From NCBI RefSeq assembly GCF_035610345.1, contig NZ_CP141214.1, positions 216,229-280,228 on the forward strand: 64,000 nucleotides of DNA, read 5' to 3'. The notes beneath the pieces were generated by a model. It was not told where the DNA came from. It did not search any database and saw nothing but the letters and a program-made list of their open reading frames with translations. The position numbers and the translations under genes are program-made. Positions 52,569-61,840 of this stretch are shown here, piece after piece. This DNA is from Sinorhizobium meliloti (GTDB taxonomy: Bacteria > Pseudomonadota > Alphaproteobacteria > Rhizobiales > Rhizobiaceae). Position 1 is the first letter of the stretch. Every line of letters starts with the position of its first letter.

Positions 52569-53567
52569 TCACGAGCGTCCTCCCTGGTGAGAGCCGAGCA
52601 GGCGTCCGATCACCGTGTCGAGCACGCTGCCTGATTTCCCACTTCGCCGCGCAAACAGGCCGGCGATGCCGTTGGGCAGGAACAGCACCACCAGGATGAT
52701 GGCGGCACCGAGAATAGCGATATAGAAGGCGGTATCGCCATAGTACATCCAGACAAGCCGGTTGACGAAGAACAGCGCGACGCCGCCGATGGCCGGCCCC
52801 CACAGGCTGCCGAGCCCGCCGAGCAGGACCATGACGACCATCTGGTCGGTGATGTCGCCGCCGAAAACGCTCTTTGGATTGATGAAGGTCACCCAGTAGG
52901 CGAAGATACTGCCGAAGACGGAGGCGACGACGGCGCTGAGCACGAAGGTCTGCAACTTGACCAGCGAGGTGTTGATGCCCATCGCTTCGGCCGCCGGTTC
53001 GTGATCCCGTAAGGCCTTGACCTTCAAGCCGAAGCGGGAGCGCTCAAACAGCAACCAGGTGAGGAAATAGGTTAGGACGGCGGCCGCGAACATAGCGAAA
53101 TAGAAGAAGCGCTCGTTGAGGAAGGGAGGCAGCCCGATACCGCCGGTTCCGCCGGTGAAATCGACGACGGTGGCGAACTGCATGAGCACTTCGGCGAAGG
53201 CCCAGGTGGCGATGGCGAAATAAGCGCCGCGCAGCCGCAATGTCGGTGCGCCGATGACGAACGCGAACAGGGCTGTGACGATCATGCCGATGGGAATGGT
53301 GGGGAGGAACGGCACAGGGAAATCCGCCCCCATCAGGATGGCGGTTGCGTAGGCGCCGATGCCGAAGAAGGCCGAATGGCCGAAATTGATGTAGCCGGCA
53401 TAGCCGCCTAGCATGTTCCAGGAACAGGCGAGCCCCGCCCACATCAGCGCGCCGGTGGCGATGCGCAGCCAGTAATTGTTGACCAGCACCGGCAGCAACG
53501 CCAGCACGACGAGGATGACGACGAGGAGAAGCAGGCCGGCCCAACGATTTTTCATGGTCCGGGCCAT
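52569..53567 (-). CDS. livM: Branched-chain amino acid type ABC transporter permease (LivM)
   Basis: A 332-residue permease starting MARTMKNRWAGLLLLVVILV. Typical LivM motifs are GYAGYINFGHSAFFGIGAYA and GLGSLWGPAIGGVALFFVNR. Eight to ten membrane segments. The start at MARTMKN leaves a one-base gap to livH; a Met four codons later is possible. Confidence 0.92.
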   Translation of the reverse strand: MARTMKNRWAGLLLLVVILVVLALLPVLVNNYWLRIATGALMWAGLACSWNMLGGYAGYINFGHSAFFGIGAYATAILMGADFPVPFLPTIPIGMIVTALFAFVIGAPTLRLRGAYFAIATWAFAEVLMQFATVVDFTGGTGGIGLPPFLNERFFYFAMFAAAVLTYFLTWLLFERSRFGLKVKALRDHEPAAEAMGINTSLVKLQTFVLSAVVASVFGSIFAYWVTFINPKSVFGGDITDQMVVMVLLGGLGSLWGPAIGGVALFFVNRLVWMYYGDTAFYIAILGAAIILVVLFLPNGIAGLFARRSGKSGSVLDTVIGRLLGSHQGGRS

Positions 53568-53568
53568 C

Positions 53569-54447
53569 TCACAGTCCGCGCCGGAGGATGCCGCGGGGGG
53601 AAACCAACAGGACAAGGAAGAGCGTTGCGAAGATCGCGAGATGCGAGTAGCTGGATCCGCCATAAGTCGCGACAAAGGCTTCGATGACGCCCAGAAGCAG
53701 GGCCGCCACAAGCGCGCCGCCCAGCGAGCCCAGCCCTGCCAGCACGGCGACGAAGAAGGCGAACAGCGTATAGCGCAGGCCGATCTCCGGATTGACCGAA
53801 TAGATGGCTCCCATCAGAACGCCCGATATCGCCGTGATCCCCGCGTAGAGCCCGTAAACATTGGCGCTGAGACGCCGGATGTTGACCCCCATCAAGGCGG
53901 CGTTCTGGCGGTTTTCGGCCGTCGCCCGGATCGCCAGCCCGTAGCGCGTGCGAAAGAGAAAGAAAAACAGCCCGCCGGCGATGAGCACCGCGAACGCCGC
54001 CGCCGCCACCCGGATCAGGGGCACCGTGACCGGGCCGATCATGATGCTGTGACCGCTGAGCGCCGTCGGTACGCTATGCGTATTGAAACCCCAGACGGTC
54101 AGCATTCCGCCGCGCAGCAAGGTGAAGATGCCGAAGGTCAGCGCGAGCGCCATCAGTTCGGGACGCGCCGTGCGGCTGTTTCGAACATTGTAGATCATCG
54201 GTCCTATGAGATACCCGATCGCGCCGAACAGGACGAAGGCCATCGGCATGGCGAGGAACCCGTCTATGCCGAGAAATGCCGCCATGTAGTAGGCGAAGTA
54301 GCCGCCGAGCACGACCCACGCGCCGACCGCAAAGTCGATGACATGGAGCACGCCGAAGGTTAGTTGGAAGGCGATCGAAAACGTGGCGATGACGCCGCCT
54401 ATCAGCAGGCCGTTAAGCAGGGTTTGAAGAAAAAGATCCAATGGCAA
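53569..54447 (-). CDS. livH: Branched-chain amino acid type ABC transporter permease (LivH)
   Basis: A 292-residue permease, MPLDLFLQTLLNGLLIGGVI. It has the LivH features RATAENRQNAALMGVNIRRL (EAA-like coupling loop) and LAGLGSLGGALVAALLLGVI. The pair with LivM forms the membrane channel. A 175-base gap separates it from the substrate-binding gene upstream. Confidence 0.92.
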   Translation of the reverse strand: MPLDLFLQTLLNGLLIGGVIATFSIAFQLTFGVLHVIDFAVGAWVVLGGYFAYYMAAFLGIDGFLAMPMAFVLFGAIGYLIGPMIYNVRNSRTARPELMALALTFGIFTLLRGGMLTVWGFNTHSVPTALSGHSIMIGPVTVPLIRVAAAAFAVLIAGGLFFFLFRTRYGLAIRATAENRQNAALMGVNIRRLSANVYGLYAGITAISGVLMGAIYSVNPEIGLRYTLFAFFVAVLAGLGSLGGALVAALLLGVIEAFVATYGGSSYSHLAIFATLFLVLLVSPRGILRRGL

Positions 54448-54622
54448 ACCTGTCCGTCAGTCCGAGAAGTCGGCAACATGCTTTTGGCGCGGGTGCGAAT
54501 TGACGCCCGCAGTATAAAGCCCAATCTGGCCTTTGGAAGAGCCGGCCGTCATCATGCTGCCCGCTGGCATAGCATGTGAGGGGGCGACGGCGGATAGCGC
54601 CTCCGCCCGCCTCAAATCGCGA

Positions 54623-55894
54623 TTATTTCCAGCCTGGCAACGGGTAGATGAACTCGGCCGCGGCCGCTTCCTTCGGGCCGACAGCGACGGTCTTTCCATC
54701 CTGGATCTGGATCACGACTGGCACCGGCTGGATGTTGTCGTGGTAGTGGTCACCTTCCTTCTCGAACTTGATCGGTCCGTAGAAAGTCGTGATGTCGGTG
54801 TCGGCGATGGCGTCCTTGAGGGCGACGCGGTCCTCGGGGGTGAGCGAAGGCTTCTTGCCCAGTCGCTTGGCGGCATCGGCGAAGACGAGGCCGCTGGCCG
54901 AGCAGGCGGCTTCCGTGTAGTCGGGCTCATGGCCGAACTTTGCCTGGGCCCGCGCGACATAGTCCTGTGCGGTGCCGAACAGGTCGTCCTTGTAGGGCAC
55001 CGTAGGAAGCCATACGGCGACGCCGGAGGTGCCGTTCGCATCGGCGCCGAGCGCTTTGGCGAAGGCCGGATTGGTCACGCCGTAATGCATGATCAGGGCT
55101 TTTGGCCGATAATTCAGCGATTTCGACGTCTTGATCACATTTATTAGCGGCTCTTCATGCCCGCCCACCGCGACGATGTCAGGGTTGAGGGCGGCGATCT
55201 TGGACATTACAGGGGTGAGATCGCCGGAAGCCGGAACGAGCTCGTAGGCGACGACTTCGAGACCCGCTTCCTTGGCGCCGCGCTGGAAGCCTTCGCCGGT
55301 CTCCTTCGAAAAGGGTTCGTTGACCCCGATCACCGCGATCGTCTTCGCCTTCGGGTTTGACAGCGCCACCAGCACGCCCAGCGACTGGCCGGATGTCGTG
55401 TCGACGGAAGGGATGATGCCAAAATTGAATTCCGGCTTGGCCAACCAGACATTGGGCGACTCGGCCGAACCGGAAATCATCGGAACCTGGTATTTCTGGC
55501 AGATCGGCTGAACGGCGATTGTCGAGCCACTGGTGTAGGGGCCGAGCAGGAAATCGACCTCGTTCTGCACGATCAGCCGTTCGGCGGCGTCGGCGCCGGT
55601 GGCCGGATTGCTCTGGTCGTCGCCATAGAACATCTCGACCATGAAACGCTCACCGCCGACCTCGACACCGCCCTTCTCGTTGGCGGCCTCGGCCCAGAGC
55701 TCGTATCCGTTCTTGGTCAAATTGCCGCCCGAAATATTCTCGCCCGACAGAGACGTGATGACGCCGGCCTTGAAAGTCGGCGCCTGGGCGCGCGCGGTCC
55801 GCACGAACGGCATGGCAATCGTGCCGCTGGCAAGCGCCAGGGCGCTGCCGCCGAGAAATGTGCGTCGAGAAAAGCTTACGTCTTTCTTTGGCAT
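54623..55894 (-). CDS. livK: Branched-chain amino acid type ABC transporter substrate-binding protein (LivK)
   Basis: A 423-residue periplasmic binding protein. The N terminus MPKKDVSFSRRTFLGGSALA is a twin-arginine signal (SRRTFLG), cleaved near ARAQA at about residue 37. The mature domain starts FKAGVITSLSGENISGGNLT as in HAAT binding proteins. The ligand may be a branched-chain amino acid, an amide or another zwitterion; sequence does not decide. It is the promoter-proximal gene. Tat export suggests cofactor-free but pre-folded transport. Confidence 0.92.
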   Translation of the reverse strand: MPKKDVSFSRRTFLGGSALALASGTIAMPFVRTARAQAPTFKAGVITSLSGENISGGNLTKNGYELWAEAANEKGGVEVGGERFMVEMFYGDDQSNPATGADAAERLIVQNEVDFLLGPYTSGSTIAVQPICQKYQVPMISGSAESPNVWLAKPEFNFGIIPSVDTTSGQSLGVLVALSNPKAKTIAVIGVNEPFSKETGEGFQRGAKEAGLEVVAYELVPASGDLTPVMSKIAALNPDIVAVGGHEEPLINVIKTSKSLNYRPKALIMHYGVTNPAFAKALGADANGTSGVAVWLPTVPYKDDLFGTAQDYVARAQAKFGHEPDYTEAACSASGLVFADAAKRLGKKPSLTPEDRVALKDAIADTDITTFYGPIKFEKEGDHYHDNIQPVPVVIQIQDGKTVAVGPKEAAAAEFIYPLPGWK

Positions 55895-56556
55895 GATGGT
55901 CCTCCCTGCATTCGTTCCTCAAGTTGCAGGATAGGTCCGCACACCACACAAATCTACCGGAAACGCTCACTGCAGCTCTATGGAAATCCGTATTTGCAGC
56001 GCATCACAGCACTTCGTGCTGGTGGACCACTATGGCGACCCGCGCGACAGAAGCCATGTTGGTCCTCCCTTTCCAATGCCGTCGAATCGCATTCCGTTGA
56101 CCTTGGCGTAACATTACGCTCATGCACCAAGTTGACCAAGAATTCGGCATTCTCTTTTCTGAGATCGCGCCTGCGAATTTGAGACAATGCTCCCCGCGGA
56201 AGCGCCAAATCCCGTCGTATGCCCCAAGGCGAAACGCCTTTGGGATTAGCTCCCAGGGGCCGAGATCTGACTTCGAGCGCCCCCTGCCTCTGCTGAGGGA
56301 CCGCTATTGGGCGAAGGAGACCTGGACGTCTCCGATGAATGGGAGAGCGACCGCCGAGAAGCGGGGTGCGACGGCTGCGATGCGCCGAAATTCCTCGTCG
56401 CGGTGACCCGCATCTCCCTTGCCTTTGTGAAAACGCTATACCGCCGAGGATCAGGGCGATACCGGTTGTGGAGCGAAGGCAACCAACGCCTGGAAAACAG
56501 TCGACTGCGGGACAGGAGAGGCGCAGGGAAGGCATGCTGACGTTCGTGACGCTCAC
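55895..56556. promoter_or_regulatory. Region upstream of livK
   Basis: About 660 bases that should hold the liv promoter. A 17-codon frame (56004-56057, minus strand) starts after AAGGGAGG, possibly the leftover start of a lost gene. No intact gene is supported. Confidence 0.4.
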
Positions 56557-56688
56557 CTAGCCGCCGCGCGAACGTCGCGCCGGAAATCCGAAAGCGGCAT
56601 GCCGGCGATCTTCCGGAAAGCCTTGTTGAAGGCGCTCGCCGAACCGAAGCCGCTATCCATCGCCACCTGCAGAATGCTGTCGTTGCCA
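56557..56688 (-). pseudogene. AraC-family regulator, C-terminal fragment
   Basis: The minus strand reads NDSILQVAMDSGFGSASAFN and KAFRKIAGMPLSDFRRDV to a TAG at 56557-56559. This is the second helix-turn-helix of an AraC/XylS regulator (GFxSxSxFxRAFKKxxGxSPxxFR). The rest of the gene (about 250 codons) is missing. It may be the former regulator of the liv operon, left as a scrap. Confidence 0.7.
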
Positions 56689-57028
56689 TTAATAGAACAG
56701 GCAGGAGCAGAGGGTCAGTTGCAACCTTCGCCGACGGAAACCGGCACCAAACCAAATCCCATCGCCCCAAGAATTCCGTAGATTGCCTTTTCACACGTGC
56801 CGAAGAGTTCTCAACTCCCTGAATGCAACGATGCTCGCGCGTTCGCCACCGAGTCATGATAAAGCGGGACCTGGTGAGGTTGCGCGCCGATAGCCGGTCG
56901 CGCAATCCACGCCTTGAGAAGCACCTCTCTTCCGTATTCTCTGGGAAGTGGTTTCAGCGGAGTTGGAGTGCTTGCCACAGAGGGCGCAGTTTGCTTTCGT
57001 TCCTGCGTTTCAATTTGGGAAGAAACCA
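56689..57028. other. Intergenic stretch
   Basis: About 340 bases upstream of the DUF1275 gene, carrying its promoter space. No gene is supported. Confidence 0.4.
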
Positions 57029-57706
57029 ATGACGGTGCAGCGGCGGAGGCGGATCATAAAACGGCGGCGGAGTTCTGTTGGTCTTGCGCTTGTCGCTGCA
57101 ATATCGTTCCTGGCGGGCATGACCGACGCCATAGGACTCATGTCCATCGGAGACTTCGTGTCCTTCATGAGCGGCAACACGACTCGTGCGTCCGTCGCCC
57201 TCGTCCAAGGCGATGCCGCTCAAGGGTTGCTTCTCATCGGAGGGCTGGTCAGCTTCGTATTCGGGAACGCCGCGGGCGTGATCGTATCGATCCGGCTTAG
57301 ACCGCAAGCCGCCTTGTTGTTTGTATCGGTTCTCCTCGCATGCGCCGCGTTGCAAGAAGGCCAACCAGAACTCCGTTTCGTTTTGCTCATTTTCGCCATG
57401 GGAGCGGTCAACGCCTCTGTCGAGCAGATCGAAGGTCTGCCGGTTGGTTTGACGTACGTCACGGGGGCACTCTCGCGCTTCGGCCGTGGACTCGGGCGGT
57501 GGGCGATGGGCGTGCGCAACACGCAGTGGATCATTCAGATCGTGCCGTGGCTCGGCATGTTTGCAGGAGCCATCATGGGCGCGGTCCTGGTGCGAGAAGC
57601 AGGGGATCTCGCTCTATGGGTGCCGTCGCTTGCTGCCCTGTTGCTTACTGCCGCAGCGTTCCAGATACCCCGGCGCTGGCAAAGTAGGTTCATCCAAAAT
57701 CGTTAA
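57029..57706 (+). CDS. DUF1275 (YoaK) family membrane protein
   Basis: A 225-residue membrane protein starting MTVQRRRRIIKRRRSSVGLA. It has a strongly basic N-terminal tail and six hydrophobic segments with GMTDAIGLMSIGDFVSFMSG and NTTRASVAL, the DUF1275 signature. Function is unknown, probably transport-related. An earlier in-frame ATG at 56948 gives an unconserved leader. Confidence 0.85.
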   Translation: MTVQRRRRIIKRRRSSVGLALVAAISFLAGMTDAIGLMSIGDFVSFMSGNTTRASVALVQGDAAQGLLLIGGLVSFVFGNAAGVIVSIRLRPQAALLFVSVLLACAALQEGQPELRFVLLIFAMGAVNASVEQIEGLPVGLTYVTGALSRFGRGLGRWAMGVRNTQWIIQIVPWLGMFAGAIMGAVLVREAGDLALWVPSLAALLLTAAAFQIPRRWQSRFIQNR

Positions 57707-57958
57707 GGCGAATGTGCCCGTGCTGTCCCTCTGCCACCGCATCCAAGTCAGGGTTGCCAGCCAGGTCGAGCGGCCCTGGTTTGTGCGGGCCACCGTCTCG
57801 CTTCTGAGACAGCTTCCTCGTGGAAATGCCCTTCTTTGATACCCGTCAAGGAACGGTGGCTCGCCCAGCGGCTAAGCTCTTGCTGGTTAGCGCTGCTCGA
57901 AGGAGGTGCGCAATGCCGGCTCCGCCGGCGCCAACATCGAGCTTTGGAGGATATCGAC

Positions 57959-58981
57959 ATGACGATGACAGCCGCTGTGGTCCGAGAGTTCGGCAAGCCG
58001 CTTGTGATTGAGGAAGTTCCGGTTCCGCAGCCAGGACCCGGACAGGTCCTGATCAAATACGAGGCCACGGGCGTGTGCCACACCGACCTGCATGCCGCCA
58101 AGGGCGACTGGCCGGTGAGACCCAGTCCGCCTTTCATTCCCGGTCACGAGGGCGTCGGCTACGTTGCCAAGCTCGGCGCCGGCGTCACGCGCCTGAAGGA
58201 AGGGGACCGGGTCGGCGTGCCGTGGTTGCACACCGCCTGCGGCTGCTGCACGCCGTGCCGCACCGGATGGGAGACGCTCTGCGGCAGCCAGCAGAATACC
58301 GGCTACTCGGTCGACGGCACTTTTGCCCAATATGGCCTAGCTGATCCCGATTACGTCGGGCGGCTGCCCACGACGTTGGAATTCGGACCGGCCGCTCCGG
58401 TGCTCTGTGCCGGCGTGACAGTCTACAAAGGCCTAAAGGAGACGGAGGTCAGACCCGGAGAATGGGTTCTCATCTCCGGCATCGGCGGCCTCGGCCACAT
58501 GGCCGTCCAGTACGCCAAGGCCATGGGCATGCATGTCGCCGCAGCCGACATATTCTCCGACAAGCTCGCCCTTGCCGAGAACCTCGGCGCCGATCTTGTT
58601 GTCGACGCGCGGGAGCCCGACGTCGTCAAAGAGGTGCAGAGGCGAACAGGCGGCCTGCACGGCGCGCTGGTCACGGCAGTCTCGCCGAAGGCCATGGAAC
58701 AGGCCTACAGCATGCTGCGTTCGAAAGGTACGATGGCGCTGGTCGGTCTGCCGCCCGGGCAGATCTGCCTGCCGGTGTTCGACACGGTGCTGAAACGTAT
58801 CACGGTGCGGGGTTCGATCGTCGGCACCCGCCAGGATCTCGAGGAGGCATTAGAATTTGCCGGCGAGGGCAAGGTCGCGGCCCACTTCTCCTGGGACAAG
58901 ATCGAGAACATCAACGCCATTTTCGAGCGGATGGAAGAAGGCAAGATAGACGGCCGTATCGTTCTCGATCTGAACGGTTGA
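57959..58981 (+). CDS. adhP: Zinc-dependent alcohol dehydrogenase (AdhP-like)
   Basis: A 340-residue medium-chain alcohol dehydrogenase starting MTMTAAVVREFGKPL. The catalytic zinc ligands are Cys in ATGVCHTDLHAAKGDWPVRP, the His-Glu in PGHEGVGYVA, and the later Cys in PAAPVLCAG. The structural zinc site is CGCCTPCRTGWETLC. The nucleotide fold begins ISGIGGLGHMAVQYAKAMGM. It oxidises ethanol or other primary alcohols with NAD. GGAGGATATC precedes the start. Genes of this type often sit beside denitrification and anaerobic genes in rhizobial megaplasmids (context inference). Confidence 0.92.
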   Translation: MTMTAAVVREFGKPLVIEEVPVPQPGPGQVLIKYEATGVCHTDLHAAKGDWPVRPSPPFIPGHEGVGYVAKLGAGVTRLKEGDRVGVPWLHTACGCCTPCRTGWETLCGSQQNTGYSVDGTFAQYGLADPDYVGRLPTTLEFGPAAPVLCAGVTVYKGLKETEVRPGEWVLISGIGGLGHMAVQYAKAMGMHVAAADIFSDKLALAENLGADLVVDAREPDVVKEVQRRTGGLHGALVTAVSPKAMEQAYSMLRSKGTMALVGLPPGQICLPVFDTVLKRITVRGSIVGTRQDLEEALEFAGEGKVAAHFSWDKIENINAIFERMEEGKIDGRIVLDLNG

Positions 58982-59263
58982 GTCTTCGATTACAGACCGC
59001 GGTGTCGACGAGACTACCGCCTGGCGACCTATCCGGTAGACAGACGGTAGTCTCACTCTTGGTCTAAGCGGCAGCGATATGAGTGGCGCGGGAGCGTCTG
59101 GGAAGCCTCGATGTCAATCTAATTCATTCTCACGCCAGGTATGTAACTGGGGACAGCGCAAAGCTTATCTATTGGATTCAGTGAGTTCCCCGAAGAGCAG
59201 GCCAATTATCAAAGCTTGCGCTCCCAACAGTCGGCTATCGCGGCTTCATTTTCTTACCGGCCG

Positions 59264-59485
59264 TCAGGGTCGGATGCGGAGAGGACGGCGCGTGTCACGA
59301 AAAACACGCCGATCTGTACCGCTGGCGTGCTTTTGCTCCTCCTGGAGCGCTTCGAAAAGAGAACTCATCTCCCCAAGAGCGATGGTCTGAGACATGACGA
59401 TGTCCAGTGCCGCTTCTCGCCAGGGGGTTCGCTTCAAGGCGTTCATACAGTCCATCCCTTCATTATACTGAGTGGCTTCACTCAT
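59264..59485 (-). CDS. Small hypothetical protein coupled to the ubi genes
   Basis: A 73-residue protein, MSEATQYNEGMDCMNALKRT, with no recognised domain. It starts 8 bases inside the end of the upstream unknown gene, so it is coupled to the ubiT-ubiU-ubiV-unknown run. The central part looks helical (MSQTIALGEMSSLFEALQEE). Confidence 0.55.
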   Translation of the reverse strand: MSEATQYNEGMDCMNALKRTPWREAALDIVMSQTIALGEMSSLFEALQEEQKHASGTDRRVFRDTRRPLRIRP

Positions 59486-59924
59486 CGATCCCGGCAGACG
59501 CGCAACTGGCGCTTTCGGAAATCTCCTTCACCATGTCGCTTGCAAACCGAAGCTGGCGCGATTGTCTCAACAGACTTGAACCCAGCTCGGCGGTCGCGGC
59601 GATGTCGCCGAAGAGCAGGCCGGCTTCAACAATCATGCCATCGTCCAGCGCCGCGGGTTCGTTCGAGTCGAAATCAGCAAGCAGCACGAGCAGCGCCTCG
59701 ATCCTTCGCCGTTGCTCATCGGCAGCGGCCAGCAGGCGCTGCGCGATTCGGTTCCGTTCAAGTCTTTCCAGGTCGCGCAGCGCCCCGTCCACTCGGTCGC
59801 GGCATTCACAATCGATGGCGCTGCTCAGGACCGCGCCACGCATGCGCCCGACTGCGCGGCTGATCTCCTCGTTTGCTTTTGCGAAGGTCGATGCGATTTC
59901 CAATGCGGAATCGTTCGCTTTCAT
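59478..59924 (-). CDS. Hypothetical helical protein coupled to ubiV
   Basis: A 148-residue protein, MKANDSALEIASTFAKANEE, almost wholly alpha-helical with charged heptad-like stretches (RVDGALRDLERLERNRIAQR, LLAAADEQRRRIEALLVLLA). The ATG overlaps the ubiV stop (ATGA). I do not recognise a family. Its place as a coupled partner of ubiTUV suggests a role in anaerobic quinone synthesis or the nitrogen-oxide response, which is inference. Confidence 0.65.
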   Translation of the reverse strand: MKANDSALEIASTFAKANEEISRAVGRMRGAVLSSAIDCECRDRVDGALRDLERLERNRIAQRLLAAADEQRRRIEALLVLLADFDSNEPAALDDGMIVEAGLLFGDIAATAELGSSLLRQSRQLRFASDMVKEISESASCASAGIDE

Positions 59925-60856
59925 GCGTTTGCTCCGTGTGCAATGTTGCGTGCGCGGGCGACCCAGGCGGCGCCTTCCTGTCCGTGGTGAAACCCGTTGG
60001 AGAACGGGGCGGCGGGATAGATCTGCCGCAGCCGGACGAGACCGTCCTCAGCATCCACGCGGCCGTGCAGGACCTCGTCGTAGAGACGGGCGACCGCCAC
60101 CATGTCGCAATCTTGTGGCGAAAGGCGAAAGCGACTCACTCCGGAACCGATGAGGGCCGACAGATCGGCTAGGAGCGCCTGACAGGTGAAGGAAACCGTC
60201 TGGACGCCGTTGAGTGCCAGAAAGGACTGCCCATCGAGCGTGTTTACGGGCAGTCCGTCAGGATCGTCCTTGCAGACGAACTGGCAGTTGTCCTTGATGT
60301 GCCCCTTGGCGCGGGCATGGGCGCAGCGGGCCGAAATTGCAAGTGGCATGCGGCCGAAGGCGAGCACTTCGAAGGCGACGCCGGGCGTTTGCGAAACGAT
60401 CTCGTCGATTGAACTTGCCGGAAGTTCGGGGGGCAGGCATATGCTCCTTGCGCCCCGCCTCGCAAGCACACGGGCCGTCGCAGCGTTGTAGACGTTGACA
60501 AGCGGCCCGATCCAGTGCGGCTCGCCTTCAAGCAGGGCCAGAGCGGAGAGATCGTTCGCCTCGACGGGGTAGGGGCTGTCGGCAACCAGACTGCGCACAT
60601 ACTGGCTCTCGCGCTCGAGCGTCACGAGGGCGAGGGTGGAAAAGACGATGCGTTTTCCCGCCGCCAGGAGCCGCTCGATCACCGGCGGGAAATGGGGATC
60701 GGTAAAGTGCAGCCGCTTCGAGCAGACGGTCTCTCCGATGACGACGTGGGTCACCGGAGCCTCGTCTGCGATGCGAAAGTAGAAGTCCCGCCATTTTTCC
60801 CCCTCCCAGAGATAGAGGACCGGACCGAGCGTCAGCGTGGGTTTGCCGGCATTCAT
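59921..60856 (-). CDS. ubiV: Oxygen-independent ubiquinone hydroxylation protein UbiV (U32 family)
   Basis: A 311-residue U32 family protein, MNAGKPTLTLGPVLYLWEGE. The four Fe-S cysteines of UbiV are present: Cys45 in GETVCSKRLHF, and Cys178, Cys191 and Cys195 in SARCAHARAKGHIKDNCQFV. With UbiU it hydroxylates the ubiquinone ring without oxygen, using prephenate as donor in E. coli. It follows ubiU by 6 bases. Confidence 0.92.
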   Translation of the reverse strand: MNAGKPTLTLGPVLYLWEGEKWRDFYFRIADEAPVTHVVIGETVCSKRLHFTDPHFPPVIERLLAAGKRIVFSTLALVTLERESQYVRSLVADSPYPVEANDLSALALLEGEPHWIGPLVNVYNAATARVLARRGARSICLPPELPASSIDEIVSQTPGVAFEVLAFGRMPLAISARCAHARAKGHIKDNCQFVCKDDPDGLPVNTLDGQSFLALNGVQTVSFTCQALLADLSALIGSGVSRFRLSPQDCDMVAVARLYDEVLHGRVDAEDGLVRLRQIYPAAPFSNGFHHGQEGAAWVARARNIAHGANA

Positions 60857-60862
60857 GCCTGT

Positions 60863-61840
60863 TTACCTCCAGCGTTTTTCGTAGGCACCGGACGTCGTCC
60901 GCTGCCCCTCGCTCAACAGCCTGAGGCGGGCCAGAAGCGTACGGCGCTCTTCCGGGCGAGCATCGAGTGCCTTGCGTAGGGTTGAAACGACTTCGGCGAC
61001 ATAGGCCTTGCCTCGCTGCCGCCCTTCGATCTTGAGTGCACTGACGCCCGCCTCCCGGAGGGCGTCGATCTGTTCCATGACGTCGAGCGAGACTGGATCC
61101 TCGAAGGCGTAGCCGCGGGCATTCGCAATGTCGAACCTCCCCTTGCAGAGCGTCGGATAGCCGGCCGCCTCGTCACGGGGAAAGCGGTTGATGGTGTAGG
61201 CGCCAAGCTCGGAGACGAGATCACCCCGGTCCTGCCGATAGCGCACGTGGCTTGCGGGGGAGCACACGCCGTTCATGTTGGGCGACTTGCCGGTGGCGTA
61301 GGATGACAGCGAGCAGCGACCTTCCGCCATAACGCAGAGCCCGCCGAAGACGAAGACCTCGATCTCGCAGCGGATCTGGCGGGCGAGCCGCGCGATGTCG
61401 GAGATCGTCAGCGTGCGCGGGAGCACGACCCGCTTTGCGCCGAAGGCCCCCACCAGGAAATTCACCGCATCCGGATTGGACGCGGATGCCTGCACCGACA
61501 CGTGCAGCCGCTGCTCGGGATAGGTCTCCGCGACATGGGCCATTAGGCCGAAGTCCGCAAGGATGAGCGCGTCTGCGCCAAGCCGGACCGCGTCCGCCGC
61601 TGCCTGGTACCACAAGCCTTCATGTCCGGCGCGCATGAAGGTATTGAGCGCGACGAAGGTCTGAGCGCCTCTCCGATGGGCATAAGCGATGGCTTCGCCG
61701 AGTTCCTCGCGCGAGAAGTTGAGGCCGGGGAAATTCCGCGCATTGGTCTCGTCGCGGAAGCCGCAATAGACGGCTTCAGCACCGGCATCGACGGCCTCGC
61801 GGAAAGCGGCAGGCGTCCCCGCCGGGCAGATCAGTTCCAT
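60863..61840 (-). CDS. ubiU: Oxygen-independent ubiquinone hydroxylation protein UbiU (U32 family)
   Basis: A 325-residue U32 family protein, MELICPAGTPAAFREAVDAG. The [4Fe-4S] ligands fall at Cys169 (FVFGGLCVMAEGRC, with Cys176), Cys193 (MNGVCSPASH) and Cys232 (YPTLCKGRFD), the same spacing as E. coli UbiU. It forms a heterodimer with UbiV. The start overlaps the ubiT stop by 10 bases. A longer upstream frame runs through ubiT and is not real. Confidence 0.93.
   Translation of the reverse strand: MELICPAGTPAAFREAVDAGAEAVYCGFRDETNARNFPGLNFSREELGEAIAYAHRRGAQTFVALNTFMRAGHEGLWYQAAADAVRLGADALILADFGLMAHVAETYPEQRLHVSVQASASNPDAVNFLVGAFGAKRVVLPRTLTISDIARLARQIRCEIEVFVFGGLCVMAEGRCSLSSYATGKSPNMNGVCSPASHVRYRQDRGDLVSELGAYTINRFPRDEAAGYPTLCKGRFDIANARGYAFEDPVSLDVMEQIDALREAGVSALKIEGRQRGKAYVAEVVSTLRKALDARPEERRTLLARLRLLSEGQRTTSGAYEKRWR

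Noticed and set aside
54477..54515. Weak hairpin between livK and livH
   Set aside because: Arms of only five to six bases with mismatches; not clearly above chance.
56004..56057. 17-codon frame on the minus strand after AAGGGAGG
   Set aside because: Too short to support; may be the leftover start of a lost gene before livK.
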